Below, piece after piece: positions 1 to 9,488 of a stretch of 64,000 nucleotides of DNA. Origin of the DNA: Weeksellaceae bacterium TAE3-ERU29 (GTDB taxonomy: Bacteria; Bacteroidota; Bacteroidia; Flavobacteriales; Weeksellaceae). The notes beneath the pieces were generated by a model. That model was not told the origin of the DNA, did no database searches, and worked only from the letters and a program-made list of their open reading frames with translations. Made by a program: the position numbers and the translations under genes. Position 1 is the stretch's first letter; each line of letters opens with the position of its first letter. The stretch covers positions 1 to 64,000 of the forward strand of contig JAHUUM010000008.1 of assembly GCA_019218445.1 (NCBI GenBank), in the 5' to 3' direction.

Positions 1-89
1 ATTTTTATTTTAATCCAATTTCTCAAATATTTGATAGCAAAGTACATTTAGCATTATAAAATAGCTTTAAAATAAATTTATATGCGTTT

Positions 90-794
90 TTACATCTTTA
101 AATAGAAATTTTTCACTAAATCTATATATTTTTGAGTATAGATATGCCTTTGTTCTTCTATAATTAATAAATCTTCTTCTACTTCAAATTTATCAAAAGA
201 AAAACAAATCAAACTTCTTTTGATTTTAGAATTAATATTTCCTTTCACTCGCAAAATCTTTTTAGCGAATAATTTTACCTTTTCTGCTAATAAAATAAAT
301 TCCTGCTCATACTCAAAAGGAATTATAACAGAAAAAATGCCGAAAGGGGATAAAATTGAAGATACTTTATTTATTAAATGTTCAAACGAAAGGGAAGATT
401 CATTACGTGCAAAATTTCTTTGTTGATTATCAATCGGGAAAATATTTTTATAAAAAGGCGGATTAGATACAATACAATCATATTTTTTAGTGAAAGGGTA
501 TTCTAAAAAATCACCTTTTAAAAGGTTTAAATTATCTTTCCATATAGACTGTTCAAAATTGAAAGAAGCCGTTTTACAAGCATTATTATCAATATCAATC
601 GCATCAATAATACTTCTACTTCTTTGGGCTAAAATTAAAGCAATTACTCCTGTGCCTGTTCCTATGTCTAAATAATTTTTATACTTTTCGTTAATGGGAG
701 TCCATGCACCTAATAAAACTCCATCTGTTCCTACTTTTGCTCCTACATTATTTTGTGAAACTTCAAACTTTTTAAACCGAAAAACATTAGACAT
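90..794 (-). CDS. trmN6: tRNA1(Val) adenine-37 N6-methyltransferase (TrmN6/YfiC family)
   Basis: Predicted SAM-dependent methyltransferase that would make m6A37 in tRNA-Val. The 234-residue length is normal for the family. Residues 43-49 (DIGTGTG) form SAM motif I, the acidic stretch at 63-69 ends strand beta2, and NPPF at 111-114 is the N6-adenine methylase motif IV. The N-terminal FRFKKFEV...VGTDGVLLGAW is typical of YfiC proteins. It lies 3 bp downstream of the DUF3078 gene on the same strand, so it is probably co-transcribed with it. A protein-glutamine methyltransferase is the main alternative for NPPF enzymes, but the N-terminal segment argues for TrmN6. Confidence 0.88.
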   Translation of the reverse strand: MSNVFRFKKFEVSQNNVGAKVGTDGVLLGAWTPINEKYKNYLDIGTGTGVIALILAQRSRSIIDAIDIDNNACKTASFNFEQSIWKDNLNLLKGDFLEYPFTKKYDCIVSNPPFYKNIFPIDNQQRNFARNESSLSFEHLINKVSSILSPFGIFSVIIPFEYEQEFILLAEKVKLFAKKILRVKGNINSKIKRSLICFSFDKFEVEEDLLIIEEQRHIYTQKYIDLVKNFYLKM

Positions 795-797
795 AGT

Positions 798-1751
798 TTA
801 TAAATTTAATTTAAACCCTACACCAAAATGTTGTCTTATTTGAAAACCACTAAAGACATTATCATCATAAGTAGCCTGAAATAATAAATTCGTGGAAATT
901 AATTTATTAACTTTAAAATTAATATTCATAACGTAATCCAAATCAATATTTTTTGGCTCATTTAAATAATCAGAATAAAGAGATAGTTTATTTTCTATTC
1001 CAATATTTTTAAACAAATTAAATTTAGCATAAACAGAAGAATAAAAACCTAATTGATAGTTAATTTCTTCTCCTGCTTCTACTCCGTATATTTGTTTTTC
1101 GGAATTACTTATAAAAGTTTTTGAACTGTTATCATATTCAAAAACTTTTCCATTTAAATAAGTCATTCTTAAAGATGCCGGAGCTAAATTAACTACTAAA
1201 TTATTACTTTTTCTCCACATAATACCCGGTCCGGTAGCAATGTATAAAGGTGCTAAAAATCCGGAAATACGATATTGCTCTTCTTTATCTTTATTTTCTA
1301 AATAAGAATTAGTAAGCTGAGTCCTTAAATTAAGAAAAAAGGAGTAAGAAAAATTATCGCTTTCTTTTCTACCAAATATTGAATTAAATGTTACTTGATC
1401 TGATGTTTTTTTTAATTCCTCTCCATAGTTTTTATTCATTCCGTAAATGATATCTAAACTATTATCCCATACTATTTTATTATTCTGATAGCTAAGTTTT
1501 TGAGAAAATTTTCCGAAAGTTTCTAACTTTCCGGTACCTCCACCTATCCAATTATCATAATAATATTGCCCGAAAGAAACATCTAAATTACCTTCGCGTT
1601 TCCATCTTCTTTCTTCAACTTTCTTTTTATCAATATTAAATTCTATTCTCTTTATTTCTTTAAAAACATCTTTAACTTGAGCTTTAGTAAGATAATGAAT
1701 AAAGAATAAAGTAATAATAATAATATTTCTAAAAGTCCTCAATAACCACAT
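798..1751 (-). CDS. DUF3078 family secreted protein, copy 2
   Basis: Protein of 317 residues related to DUF3078 proteins of Bacteroidota. Residues 1-24 look like a signal peptide (hydrophobic IIIITLFFIHYL ending KAQ). The mature part contains the family landmark GQYYYDNWIGGGTGKLETFG, then alternating aromatic/polar stretches and a C-terminal amphipathic end (HFGVGFKLNL) like an outer-membrane beta-barrel. It is a paralogue of the next gene upstream (1824-2759), with the same order of blocks (GRKESDNFSYSFFLNLRTQ; GPGIMWRKSNNLVVNLAP). Function unknown; outer-membrane location is inferred. Confidence 0.8.
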   Translation of the reverse strand: MWLLRTFRNIIIITLFFIHYLTKAQVKDVFKEIKRIEFNIDKKKVEERRWKREGNLDVSFGQYYYDNWIGGGTGKLETFGKFSQKLSYQNNKIVWDNSLDIIYGMNKNYGEELKKTSDQVTFNSIFGRKESDNFSYSFFLNLRTQLTNSYLENKDKEEQYRISGFLAPLYIATGPGIMWRKSNNLVVNLAPASLRMTYLNGKVFEYDNSSKTFISNSEKQIYGVEAGEEINYQLGFYSSVYAKFNLFKNIGIENKLSLYSDYLNEPKNIDLDYVMNINFKVNKLISTNLLFQATYDDNVFSGFQIRQHFGVGFKLNL

Positions 1752-1779
1752 TCCGGCAAAAATAATGAATAAAAAAAAA

Positions 1780-1799
1780 GCTAAACTTAAAAGCTTAGC
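1780..1799 (-). terminator. Rho-independent terminator after DUF3078 copy 1
   Basis: On the minus strand GCTAAGC pairs with GTTTAGC (one G-T wobble) across a 6-base loop, followed by a run of T. It sits between the two DUF3078 genes, so they are at least partly separate transcription units. Confidence 0.6.
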
Positions 1800-1823
1800 C
1801 TTTTAACATATTATTTAAAATTC

Positions 1824-2759
1824 CTAAAAATTAAGATTAAATCCTAAACCAAATACTTCTCTTACTTGCAATCCTTTAAAAGCATCATCATCATATACTG
1901 TTTGTACTGTAAGATTTGTAGTTATGTATTTGTTTATTTTCATAGCGAGATTCATTGTATAATCCACATCTATATTCTGAAAATCATCTAAATAATTAGA
2001 ATAAAAAACAGCTATATTCTCTAAAGTTATATTTTCCATTAATTCAACTTTGTAATATCCTGTAGCATACATACCCAGCTCATATCTATAGTGTTTTCCC
2101 GGTTCTATACCAAACATTTCTACTTCATCAGAGGATTTAAAAGTTTTTAAATCATATACTTTGTCTAATAATAATGTGATTTTAGAAGTAACCGGAGCAA
2201 TATTAAATTTTAAATTATCACTTTGTCTCCATAATAATCCCGGGCCAAAGGTTAAATAAGCAGGTTTCATAAATCCTGAGTTAGGGAAGTCTTTATAGGT
2301 TGTCCCTACGGGTAAATCCTTTGCATTATAATTATAACCATCTGTAAATTGAGTTCTGAAATTCGCAAACAAAGAGTATTTCCAATAACCAAAAGCTTCT
2401 CTACCTACCAAAGAATTAAGTTCAATACGGTCATCTGTTTTTCTATAATCTACTTCTTCTCCTTTATTTTTAGAAATTCCATAAGCCAAAATAATTTTAT
2501 TATCCCAATTCCAAGGACCATTCTTATAATTTATATCGTAGTTTACAGATGCATTTCCTGCTATGTTATTTACTCCACCGGCTACCCAATTAGAAAAAGC
2601 TGATTGATTAAATGAAAATGAAAATATTCCTCCATTTTTCCATCCGTCGATTGTATCATTATTTTGAACAGCTATTTTACTAATTTCTTTTTTTACATCT
2701 TTTAACTGTGCAAAAGATAAACTCGAAATAAGTGTAGTTGCTAATAATAATTTTTTCAT
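1824..2759 (-). CDS. DUF3078 family secreted protein, copy 1
   Basis: Protein of 311 residues with a clear signal peptide (MKKLLLATTLISSLSFAQ, cleavage near residue 18). It carries the DUF3078 signature FNQSAFSNWVAGGVNN and the block FGPGLLWRQSDNLKFNIAPVTSK, and ends with aromatic FGLGFNLNF as outer-membrane barrels do. It is closely related to its neighbour at 798-1751 and probably arose with it by tandem duplication. A TACTTTTG promoter element lies about 20 bp before the start. Role unknown. Confidence 0.82.
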   Translation of the reverse strand: MKKLLLATTLISSLSFAQLKDVKKEISKIAVQNNDTIDGWKNGGIFSFSFNQSAFSNWVAGGVNNIAGNASVNYDINYKNGPWNWDNKIILAYGISKNKGEEVDYRKTDDRIELNSLVGREAFGYWKYSLFANFRTQFTDGYNYNAKDLPVGTTYKDFPNSGFMKPAYLTFGPGLLWRQSDNLKFNIAPVTSKITLLLDKVYDLKTFKSSDEVEMFGIEPGKHYRYELGMYATGYYKVELMENITLENIAVFYSNYLDDFQNIDVDYTMNLAMKINKYITTNLTVQTVYDDDAFKGLQVREVFGLGFNLNF

Positions 2760-2778
2760 TCTTTATTTTTTATTCGGG

Positions 2779-2786
2779 CAAAAGTA
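2779..2786 (-). promoter_or_regulatory. -7 promoter element of DUF3078 copy 1
   Basis: The minus strand reads TACTTTTG, matching the Bacteroidota -7 consensus TAnnTTTG, 20 bp upstream of the ATG at 2759. No -33 element was assigned. Confidence 0.5.
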
Positions 2787-2820
2787 TAAAAATTTACTAT
2801 CGTTTAAAATATTATATAAA

Positions 2821-2848
2821 AAAATCGCTTCGGTATCAAAGCGATTTT
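2821..2848 (-). terminator. Rho-independent terminator of the galE operon
   Basis: Perfect 10-bp arms (AAAATCGCTT / AAGCGATTTT) with an 8-base loop lie 23 bp after the galE stop. On the minus strand the stem runs into a T-rich tail. Confidence 0.75.
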
Positions 2849-2870
2849 ATTTTTATAATCAATTAATAAC

Positions 2871-3887
2871 TTATTTAGCCAGAGATTTTTGCCATTCCCA
2901 AGCTGTTTTTAAAGCCTCTTCTAAAGAAGTATCAGGATTCCAACCAAGTTCTTTAGACGCTTTAGAATTATCTGCATAAGCCGCAGTTATATCTCCGGCA
3001 CGTCTATCGGTAATTTTATAATTTAATTTTACACCATTAGCTTTTTCAAACGCATTGATTACTTCTAAAACAGTAGAACCTGTTCCTGTTCCTAAGTTAA
3101 ATACTTCATAATCTTCTTTATTTTCACCGTTTAATAAGCGTTTTAATGCTTTAACATGAGCTTTTGCTAAATCTACTACATAAATGTAATCACGAACAGC
3201 TGTTCCGTCGCGTGTTGGGTAATCATCTCCAAATACAGATAAGCATTCTCTTATTCCCGCAGCAGTTTGTGTTACAAACGGAATTAAGTTATTCGGAACT
3301 CCTTTTGGTAACTCCCCTATTAAAGCAGTTGGATGTGCTCCGATAGGATTAAAATATCTTAACGCAATTACGTGTTTTTTAAATGCACGAGAGAAATCTT
3401 CTAAAATTTCTTCTCCCATTTGTTTCGTTTTACCGTAAGAACTTTCTGCCTTTTTGATTGGTGCAGATTCGTCTATCGGTAATTTATCTGCCTGACCGTA
3501 AACTGTACATGATGAACTAAATATTACATTATCTACATCATTTTCTTTTGCCGCTTCCAATAAATTTAAAAGTCCTACAATATTATTTCTATAATACATT
3601 AAAGGTTTTTCCATAGATTCTCCCACTGCTTTATGTGCCGCAAAGTGAATAATCCCTTGAATATCTTGATGACTAAAAAATTCATCAACTGCTTCTTGAT
3701 CTTTTAAATCTAAAATATGTGTTTCTACCGGTTTACCCGATATTTTTTCTATTCTTTCTTGTACAAAATCTTCTGAGTTAGATAAATCATCTATTATAAC
3801 TACCTCAAAACCTTCGTTTTGTAACTCTACTACGGTGTGAGAACCAATGTATCCCAATCCACCTGTTACTAATACTTTTTTACTCAT
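2871..3887 (-). CDS. galE: UDP-glucose 4-epimerase GalE
   Basis: Interconverts UDP-glucose and UDP-galactose (or the GlcNAc/GalNAc forms), supplying sugars for surface glycans. The Rossmann NAD-binding motif GGLGYIG is at residues 9-15, the catalytic SSSCTVYG block at 124-131, and the YxxxK pair is Y151/K155. The 338-residue length is standard. It overlaps the upstream aminotransferase gene by 8 bp, so the two form an operon. The short-chain epimerase fold is certain; exact sugar preference cannot be read from the sequence. Confidence 0.93.
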   Translation of the reverse strand: MSKKVLVTGGLGYIGSHTVVELQNEGFEVVIIDDLSNSEDFVQERIEKISGKPVETHILDLKDQEAVDEFFSHQDIQGIIHFAAHKAVGESMEKPLMYYRNNIVGLLNLLEAAKENDVDNVIFSSSCTVYGQADKLPIDESAPIKKAESSYGKTKQMGEEILEDFSRAFKKHVIALRYFNPIGAHPTALIGELPKGVPNNLIPFVTQTAAGIRECLSVFGDDYPTRDGTAVRDYIYVVDLAKAHVKALKRLLNGENKEDYEVFNLGTGTGSTVLEVINAFEKANGVKLNYKITDRRAGDITAAYADNSKASKELGWNPDTSLEEALKTAWEWQKSLAK

Positions 3888-5010
3888 TAAAAAATGTTTT
3901 TATTGTTGTGGTTATTTTTTCTAATTGTTCCTCTGTCAATTCTGTATGCATTGGCAAAGAAATTACCTCATCTATCAACTGCATAGTTACCGGAAAATCT
4001 TTATCATCATAGTTTCCCCGATTATACGCTTTTTGCTGATGAAGAGGCACAGGATAATAAATCATAGCCGGAATATCATTTTCAGCTAAGAAATGTTGTA
4101 ATTCATCTCTATCCGTGTCTAAAACTCTTAATGTATATTGATGAAATACATGTGTACTTTTAGGACTTCTTGTAGGAGTTACGATATTAGGACAATCCTC
4201 AAAAGCCTTATCATAATAATCTGCAGCATCTTGTCTGGCAGAATTATAATGGTCTAAATGAGGTAATTTAAGTCTTAAAATCGCCGCTTGAATACTATCT
4301 AATCGAGAATTTACTCCAACCTCATCATGATAATATCTTTTATACATTCCATGATTTACGATACCTCTCATTTTATGAGCCAAATCATCATCATTTGTAA
4401 AAATTGCACCCCCGTCTCCGTAGCAACCTAAGTTTTTAGACGGAAAAAAAGAAGTAGCTCCTATATGTCCTATTGTTCCGGCTTTTTTACTTGTTCCATT
4501 AGAAAAATGATACTCTGCACCCAATGCCTGAGCGGTATCTTCTACTACATGTAAGTTATGTTTTTCGGCAATATCCATAATTTCTTCCATATTAGCACAT
4601 TGTCCAAAAAGATGAACAGGAATTATGGCTTTAGTCTTTGGTGTAATTGCATTTTCCAGAGCCTCTACATCTATGTTGAAAGTTTCTTTATCAACATCTA
4701 CCAAAACAGATTTTAACTTTAATAAATCTATTACCTCTACTGTAGCCGCAAAAGTAAAATCTGCCGTAATAATCTCATCTCCCTCTTCTAACCCTAAAGA
4801 CATAAGAGCAATTTGCAGAGCATCTGTTCCATTAGCACAAGGAATAACGTGTTTTACATTTAAATACTCCTCTAATTCTTGTTGAAAAGCCTTAACTTCC
4901 GGACCATTAATATATGCCGAAGATTCTACAACTTCTATAATTTTTTTATCTAATTCAGGCTTGATTTTTTGGTACTGCGACACTAAATCAACCATTTGTA
5001 TTTTTTGCAT
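3880..5010 (-). CDS. DegT/DnrJ/EryC1/StrS-family PLP aminotransferase
   Basis: Predicted sugar aminotransferase that transfers an amino group to a nucleotide-linked keto-sugar for surface polysaccharide or LPS. The PLP Schiff-base lysine is K192 in FFPSKNLGCYGDGGA; D158 in VVEDTAQALGA would contact the pyridine nitrogen. The 376-residue length fits the family. It is the first gene of a two-gene operon with galE (8-bp overlap), which supports a nucleotide-sugar substrate. The specific substrate is unknown. Confidence 0.9.
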   Translation of the reverse strand: MQKIQMVDLVSQYQKIKPELDKKIIEVVESSAYINGPEVKAFQQELEEYLNVKHVIPCANGTDALQIALMSLGLEEGDEIITADFTFAATVEVIDLLKLKSVLVDVDKETFNIDVEALENAITPKTKAIIPVHLFGQCANMEEIMDIAEKHNLHVVEDTAQALGAEYHFSNGTSKKAGTIGHIGATSFFPSKNLGCYGDGGAIFTNDDDLAHKMRGIVNHGMYKRYYHDEVGVNSRLDSIQAAILRLKLPHLDHYNSARQDAADYYDKAFEDCPNIVTPTRSPKSTHVFHQYTLRVLDTDRDELQHFLAENDIPAMIYYPVPLHQQKAYNRGNYDDKDFPVTMQLIDEVISLPMHTELTEEQLEKITTTIKTFFNE

Positions 5011-5164
5011 TCTTTATAAATGTTTGGTTTGTAAAGTTAATTAAACTTACATGAATAGAGAAATTTATTAAGATGAAAAATGTTAGGGTTTGTTTTTTAA
5101 TCAAACTCAAATAAACCTCAGTAAGTTAATAAATTTTAATTATTTTTGAATAAAATATTTTACA

Positions 5165-5410
5165 ATGAATACTGAAGCAAGAAAAATATCATTTATTCAA
5201 GATTATCTAAAAATTAATGATGAAAGAATTCTTAATGCGGTTGAAAAATTCTTTTATAAAACTAAGTCTGAAGTTTTTGAAGAGAAAAGTTTTAAACCTA
5301 TGTCTTTAGAGGTGTTTAATAATGAAATAGATAAGGCTATTGAAGATGAAAATAATAATAAAATTACAGATACTGAAACACTGAAAAAAAGAATTCAAAA
5401 ATGGACTTAA
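5165..5410 (+). CDS. Antitoxin of a RelE/ParE-type toxin-antitoxin pair
   Basis: Acidic 81-residue protein whose C-terminal half is charged and probably helical (EVFNNEIDKAIEDENNNKITDTETLKKRIQKW). It overlaps the toxin gene by 10 bp, the usual arrangement for a type II pair. There is no recognisable HTH, so DNA binding is not shown by sequence. The assignment rests mainly on position, size and the partner gene. Confidence 0.72.
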   Translation: MNTEARKISFIQDYLKINDERILNAVEKFFYKTKSEVFEEKSFKPMSLEVFNNEIDKAIEDENNNKITDTETLKKRIQKWT

Positions 5411-5718
5411 AAGTTTTTTGGTCAGAACTTGCAGAAGACAAATTAAGAGATATTTTTGATTATTATAAAGTAAAAGCTAATTTAAAAACAGCTCAATCTG
5501 TTGTAAACCAAATCATTGAAAGAACAATTTGTTTAAATCAAAATCCTAAAATAGGAAATGTTGAAGAATTACTAAAAGATAGAAAACAAGAATTTAGATA
5601 TTTAATATCAACAAATTATAAAATTATTTATTACATAAATTTTGAAACTAAAAGAATTGTAATTGCTAATATCTTTGATTGTAGACAAAACCCTGAAAAA
5701 ATAAAAAATACGCGTTAA
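5401..5718 (+). CDS. RelE/ParE-family toxin
   Basis: Protein of 105 residues with the family's start pattern (VFWSELAEDKLRDIFDYY) and end pattern (YRYLISTNYKIIYYINFETKRIVIANIFDCRQNP, the conserved YKIIY strand and a C-terminal basic residue). RelE members cleave ribosome-bound mRNA and ParE members poison gyrase; the sequence does not decide between them. It is translationally coupled to the antitoxin. Confidence 0.83.
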   Translation: MDLKVFWSELAEDKLRDIFDYYKVKANLKTAQSVVNQIIERTICLNQNPKIGNVEELLKDRKQEFRYLISTNYKIIYYINFETKRIVIANIFDCRQNPEKIKNTR

Positions 5719-5724
5719 ATAACC

Positions 5725-5732
5725 TATCTTTG
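5725..5732 (+). promoter_or_regulatory. -7 promoter element giving a probably leaderless kdtA mRNA
   Basis: TATCTTTG matches TAnnTTTG and ends only 4 bases before the kdtA ATG. Transcription would start at or next to the start codon. The next in-frame ATG is 33 bp later, but the residues before it (YNIGIKAM) match the usual KdtA N-terminus, so the first start is kept. Confidence 0.5.
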
Positions 5733-5736
5733 TTAC

Positions 5737-6966
5737 ATGCAATTATTCTATAATATAGGAATTAAAGCCATGTCTGTAGGCATAAAGATTCTTTCTTTTT
5801 TTAATGAGAAAGCTAAAAAATCAATTGAAGGAAGAAAGCACACTTTTGATTTAATTAAAAAAACAGTAAAAAAGGATGAAAATTGGGTTTGGATTCATTG
5901 TAGTTCTTTGGGTGAATTTGAGCAAGGCAGACCGGTTATAGAAACGCTAAAAAAGAAACATTCCAATTATAAAATTGCACTTTCTTTCTTTTCGCCGTCC
6001 GGTTATGAGATTAGAAAAAACTATAATCAAGCGGATTTAGTTTTTTATATTCCGTTTGATACACCTAAAAATGCTAAAAAATTATTGCAAGTTTTTAAAC
6101 CTAAATTATGGATTTTGGTAAAGTATGATTATTGGTATAATCATTTAAAAACATTCAAAAAAGCGAATGTTCCAATCATTGTTATTTCTTCTATTTTTAG
6201 AGAAAATCAAATTTATTTTAAACCTTACGGAAAATGGTTTACTCGGCAATTAAAAGAGAATTTAGCTCACTTTTTTATTCAGAATGAAAAATCTAAAAAT
6301 TTATTACAAAACATTGATATCAATCAAGTTAGTGTTGTAGGAGATACTCGATTTGACAGAGTTTGGCAAATTGCTGATAATGCAGAAAGTTTAAGCTGGG
6401 TAGAAACTTTTAAAAATGAAAATAATTTAATTGTAATCGGAAGTTCTTGGAAAGAAGATGAAGATTTGTGGATAAAATGGATTAATGAAAAACTTCCAAA
6501 TAATTGGAAAGTAATCATTGCTCCACACGAAATGACCTATAAATCAATTATTGAATTAAAAAATCAATTTAAGGTTGGGGTAACTACTTATAAAAATCAA
6601 AATGATTTACAAAATTCAAAAGTTTTAATCGTTGATGCCATTGGATTTTTAAGTAAAATTTATGCCTACGCAGATATGGCTTATGTGGGCGGAGGATTTA
6701 ATAAAAGTGGTGTTCATAACACTTTAGAACCTGCGGTTTTTGGTGTTCCGATTATTATAGGTCCTCACTATCAAAAGTTTAATGAAGTTTTAGAACTCAA
6801 AAATGAAGGTGTAATTCTCCCTATAAAAGATTACACCTCTTTTGAACAAGTTTTAGATAATTTAATCAACTCAGAATTAAGTTCTTTTAAACCAAAAGCT
6901 AAAAAAGTATTTGATAAAAACCTTGGAGCTACCAACAAAATTTTAAATTGGATTGAGGGTTTATAG
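5737..6966 (+). CDS. waaA: 3-deoxy-D-manno-octulosonic acid transferase (KdtA/WaaA)
   Basis: Membrane-associated glycosyltransferase that adds Kdo from CMP-Kdo to lipid IVA, an essential LPS core step. Residues 1-20 form the hydrophobic N-terminal anchor. HCSSLGEFEQGRP at about 54-66 contains the catalytic-base glutamate E60. The C-terminal GT-B half has YVGGGFNKSGVHNTLEPAVFGVPIIIGPHYQKFNE, the donor-binding signature. The 409-residue length is normal. It ends 2 bp from the stop of the convergent restriction gene, which marks the left edge of the restriction island. Confidence 0.95.
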   Translation: MQLFYNIGIKAMSVGIKILSFFNEKAKKSIEGRKHTFDLIKKTVKKDENWVWIHCSSLGEFEQGRPVIETLKKKHSNYKIALSFFSPSGYEIRKNYNQADLVFYIPFDTPKNAKKLLQVFKPKLWILVKYDYWYNHLKTFKKANVPIIVISSIFRENQIYFKPYGKWFTRQLKENLAHFFIQNEKSKNLLQNIDINQVSVVGDTRFDRVWQIADNAESLSWVETFKNENNLIVIGSSWKEDEDLWIKWINEKLPNNWKVIIAPHEMTYKSIIELKNQFKVGVTTYKNQNDLQNSKVLIVDAIGFLSKIYAYADMAYVGGGFNKSGVHNTLEPAVFGVPIIIGPHYQKFNEVLELKNEGVILPIKDYTSFEQVLDNLINSELSSFKPKAKKVFDKNLGATNKILNWIEGL

Positions 6967-6968
6967 TT

Positions 6969-9479
6969 TTACCTCATCTCCAAATACTCTCTATTTTCTA
7001 CTGTGGTATCAAACCCTCCTACTCTTTCGCCCGTATGCTTATCTACACCCGTATAATTTAAGCTGGAATCTTCGTATCGTTTGAATTTAAAAACAGCATC
7101 ATTCATCAGAGCTCCGTTAAAAACATTTAGCCTTTCCAATAAAGCAAAATCTTCTACCGATAATCCCGTTACCTTTTTAAATAATTGAGGCTCTAATTTG
7201 GTAATAACATCTTTCAGCGTGTGTTCTCTAAAATCTGTAAGATACATAAACACAGGAATTCGTGTGGCAAATTTAATCAATTTTTCTTGAATTTGCTTGC
7301 GTAAACTTTTCGCTTCTTTTTCTTCTTTTGTAAGTTCTTTCTTTGTTTTTTTATCTAATTCTTCGCCATTTTCTGAAGCCTCTTTCCGAGCTTTTTTAAC
7401 CGCTTCAGATTTATTGATAATCGTTTCTAAATCTTGATTTAACGAACGAAATCCCTCTATACTCATCAATGCTTTCATCGCTCTTTCATCGTTCATTAAG
7501 CGTTGCAGAGTTACATTATCCACATTTACCAACAAAGCACTTTCCCAGCGTTTGGCTAAAAGCGTGGCGGTCGTTCCTCGTGTGGCAATATCTAAAATTT
7601 CTTCTGCGTTTACCTCTTTCATTGAACTTCCGTCATAGGCTAAAATCGGTAGAAAACGAACAAACTCCGCGACTTTTGTTTCGGGACTTACTCCTTCATC
7701 AAAATTTAACTGACCGCTGTAAGTCGCTACTTGGCTCAATGCACGAGTAGGCGAAAAATCAAACACATAACATTCTCTTTTAATAATTTCCTCTTGATTA
7801 GGCGATTTTTTATCGGGATTTTTAAGCACCCAAGGCGATTGCACTCGAAACACTGCCTGAAAATAAGTTTCGGGACTGGAAGAATTACGCAACATAAAAA
7901 TTCCCGTCCATGGTTTTACGGTTACTCCTGTGGTAAGTTTTCCGCAAGAAAGTGTTATCGTTTTGGTTTCCAAAGGTTCTCGCATAGCTTTTTCTACGGG
8001 TTTTAAAGCCTCAATCCCGATACCCGCTTTTGTTCCCGCACAAGTAATGATTTCGTAATCGTGGAAAAATTTATTTTGCGGTTGTTGCAATAAATTCGCC
8101 ATTGCATAACAGGACGCTACACTCGGTAAAAACCAAAAAGTATGTTGTAATGCGTTCAACAAACGAACATCAGAAAATGGCATTGGCGGTTTCTTATGCC
8201 CTAATTTTAAATCATTTATAAAACTTTCTTTGTACTGACCTTGTATCAGTTGTAACCATTTTTGGACTTCCTCCTCATACTTGAATTGGGCATTTTTTCC
8301 CGTTCCCTCGGCTGAGAAAAATACATTCAAATCAAATTCATTAAATTCTCCTTTTAAAGCAATTTGCTGAATTTCCTCAGGCATTTGGTAAGTGAGCATT
8401 ACCATTCTCGGCAAAGATTCATACGGATTTACTCCGTTTTCTTCGTTCCAATCTTGTTTGGCTTTTTGCTCATCGCTATATGTCCAATTAAAAATTTGTT
8501 CTTCTATAAATTCGCCCGAACCAATCGCCCGAAAAGGTGTTCCCGAAAGATATAAATAATGATTAGTCGTGATAGGAATAGCCTCCTCATCAAAATAATC
8601 GGGGTTGTCCATTTCCATTTCGGCTAACTCCTCTTTTAAGGTTTGATATTCTTGTTTTTCCTCTTTCCCGAATAAATCTTTGGCATTTTCCCGCCACGCT
8701 CCATAATGATATTCATCAAAAATCACACAATTCCACTGCTCGGCGTGTACCCATTCATTTTTAGGTTTGATACCGCCCGTTTTGTTATCTTTCCCCAAAA
8801 CATCTTGAAAAGATGCAAAATACACGAAAGGCTTGGAATGGTCGAGGTCTTGCTCGTTTAAATCTTCCTCTTTGGTTGAGGCAAATTGCCAATTTTTAAA
8901 ATCGATATGAGATTGCAAATCTTCTCGCCACGCACTTAAAACGGCAGGTTTGAAAGTAAGCACCAACACCTTTTTCCACCCCATTTCCAAAGCTAATTGA
9001 TACGATGCAAAAGTTTTCCCGAAACGCATTTTCGCATTCCATAAAAAGTGGGGAATTACCTCATCATTTTGAAACGAACGAAAATAGTGAGCCGTTTTTT
9101 CCACAGCTTCTCGCTGTTCGGGACGCATTTTAAAACTTTGTGTCCTATTTTCTTCATTGATGATTCCCTTTTTCTCGGCTAAAATACACGCTCGGACATC
9201 ACTTTCAGTACAATGAAACCACTCGCCCGCCTCATTGATAAATCCTTTTTGCTTAAGGCGTTTGTGTATGGCATGGTCATCGAAAAAAGTGCCGTCTTCT
9301 CGGATTGCCAACTCGTCCAAAACGATTTGCCACGATTGCAAAGGCGTTTTAACAGGATATTGCTCTTGCACTCGCTCCTCTGCCGATTTATTGGTATAAC
9401 CAACTTTTAAACAATTAGGATAACGAGTATCTGAATAAGCATAAATACGGGGATTGCTCGGTGTGGGGAATAGTTTCAT
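6969..9479 (-). CDS. Restriction protein: GIY-YIG (T5orf172-like) domain fused to SF2 helicase
   Basis: Protein of 836 residues. Residues 11-100 (RIYAYSDTRYPNCLKVGYTNKSAEERVQEQYP ... EWFHC) resemble the T5orf172/Mug113 branch of GIY-YIG nucleases. An SF2 helicase follows: Walker A variant MRFGKT at 151-156, DEYH box at 255-258, and motif III-like YLSGTPFRA about 60 residues later. The C-terminal third (about 600-836) has a charged coiled-coil (KKARKEASENGEELDKKTKKELTKEEKEAKSLRKQ). It is the last gene of a leftward operon with two methylase subunits, so I read it as the translocase and nuclease of a restriction system. Which domain cuts is inferred. Confidence 0.8.
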   Translation of the reverse strand: MKLFPTPSNPRIYAYSDTRYPNCLKVGYTNKSAEERVQEQYPVKTPLQSWQIVLDELAIREDGTFFDDHAIHKRLKQKGFINEAGEWFHCTESDVRACILAEKKGIINEENRTQSFKMRPEQREAVEKTAHYFRSFQNDEVIPHFLWNAKMRFGKTFASYQLALEMGWKKVLVLTFKPAVLSAWREDLQSHIDFKNWQFASTKEEDLNEQDLDHSKPFVYFASFQDVLGKDNKTGGIKPKNEWVHAEQWNCVIFDEYHYGAWRENAKDLFGKEEKQEYQTLKEELAEMEMDNPDYFDEEAIPITTNHYLYLSGTPFRAIGSGEFIEEQIFNWTYSDEQKAKQDWNEENGVNPYESLPRMVMLTYQMPEEIQQIALKGEFNEFDLNVFFSAEGTGKNAQFKYEEEVQKWLQLIQGQYKESFINDLKLGHKKPPMPFSDVRLLNALQHTFWFLPSVASCYAMANLLQQPQNKFFHDYEIITCAGTKAGIGIEALKPVEKAMREPLETKTITLSCGKLTTGVTVKPWTGIFMLRNSSSPETYFQAVFRVQSPWVLKNPDKKSPNQEEIIKRECYVFDFSPTRALSQVATYSGQLNFDEGVSPETKVAEFVRFLPILAYDGSSMKEVNAEEILDIATRGTTATLLAKRWESALLVNVDNVTLQRLMNDERAMKALMSIEGFRSLNQDLETIINKSEAVKKARKEASENGEELDKKTKKELTKEEKEAKSLRKQIQEKLIKFATRIPVFMYLTDFREHTLKDVITKLEPQLFKKVTGLSVEDFALLERLNVFNGALMNDAVFKFKRYEDSSLNYTGVDKHTGERVGGFDTTVENREYLEMR

Positions 9480-9488
9480 GGGTTATTA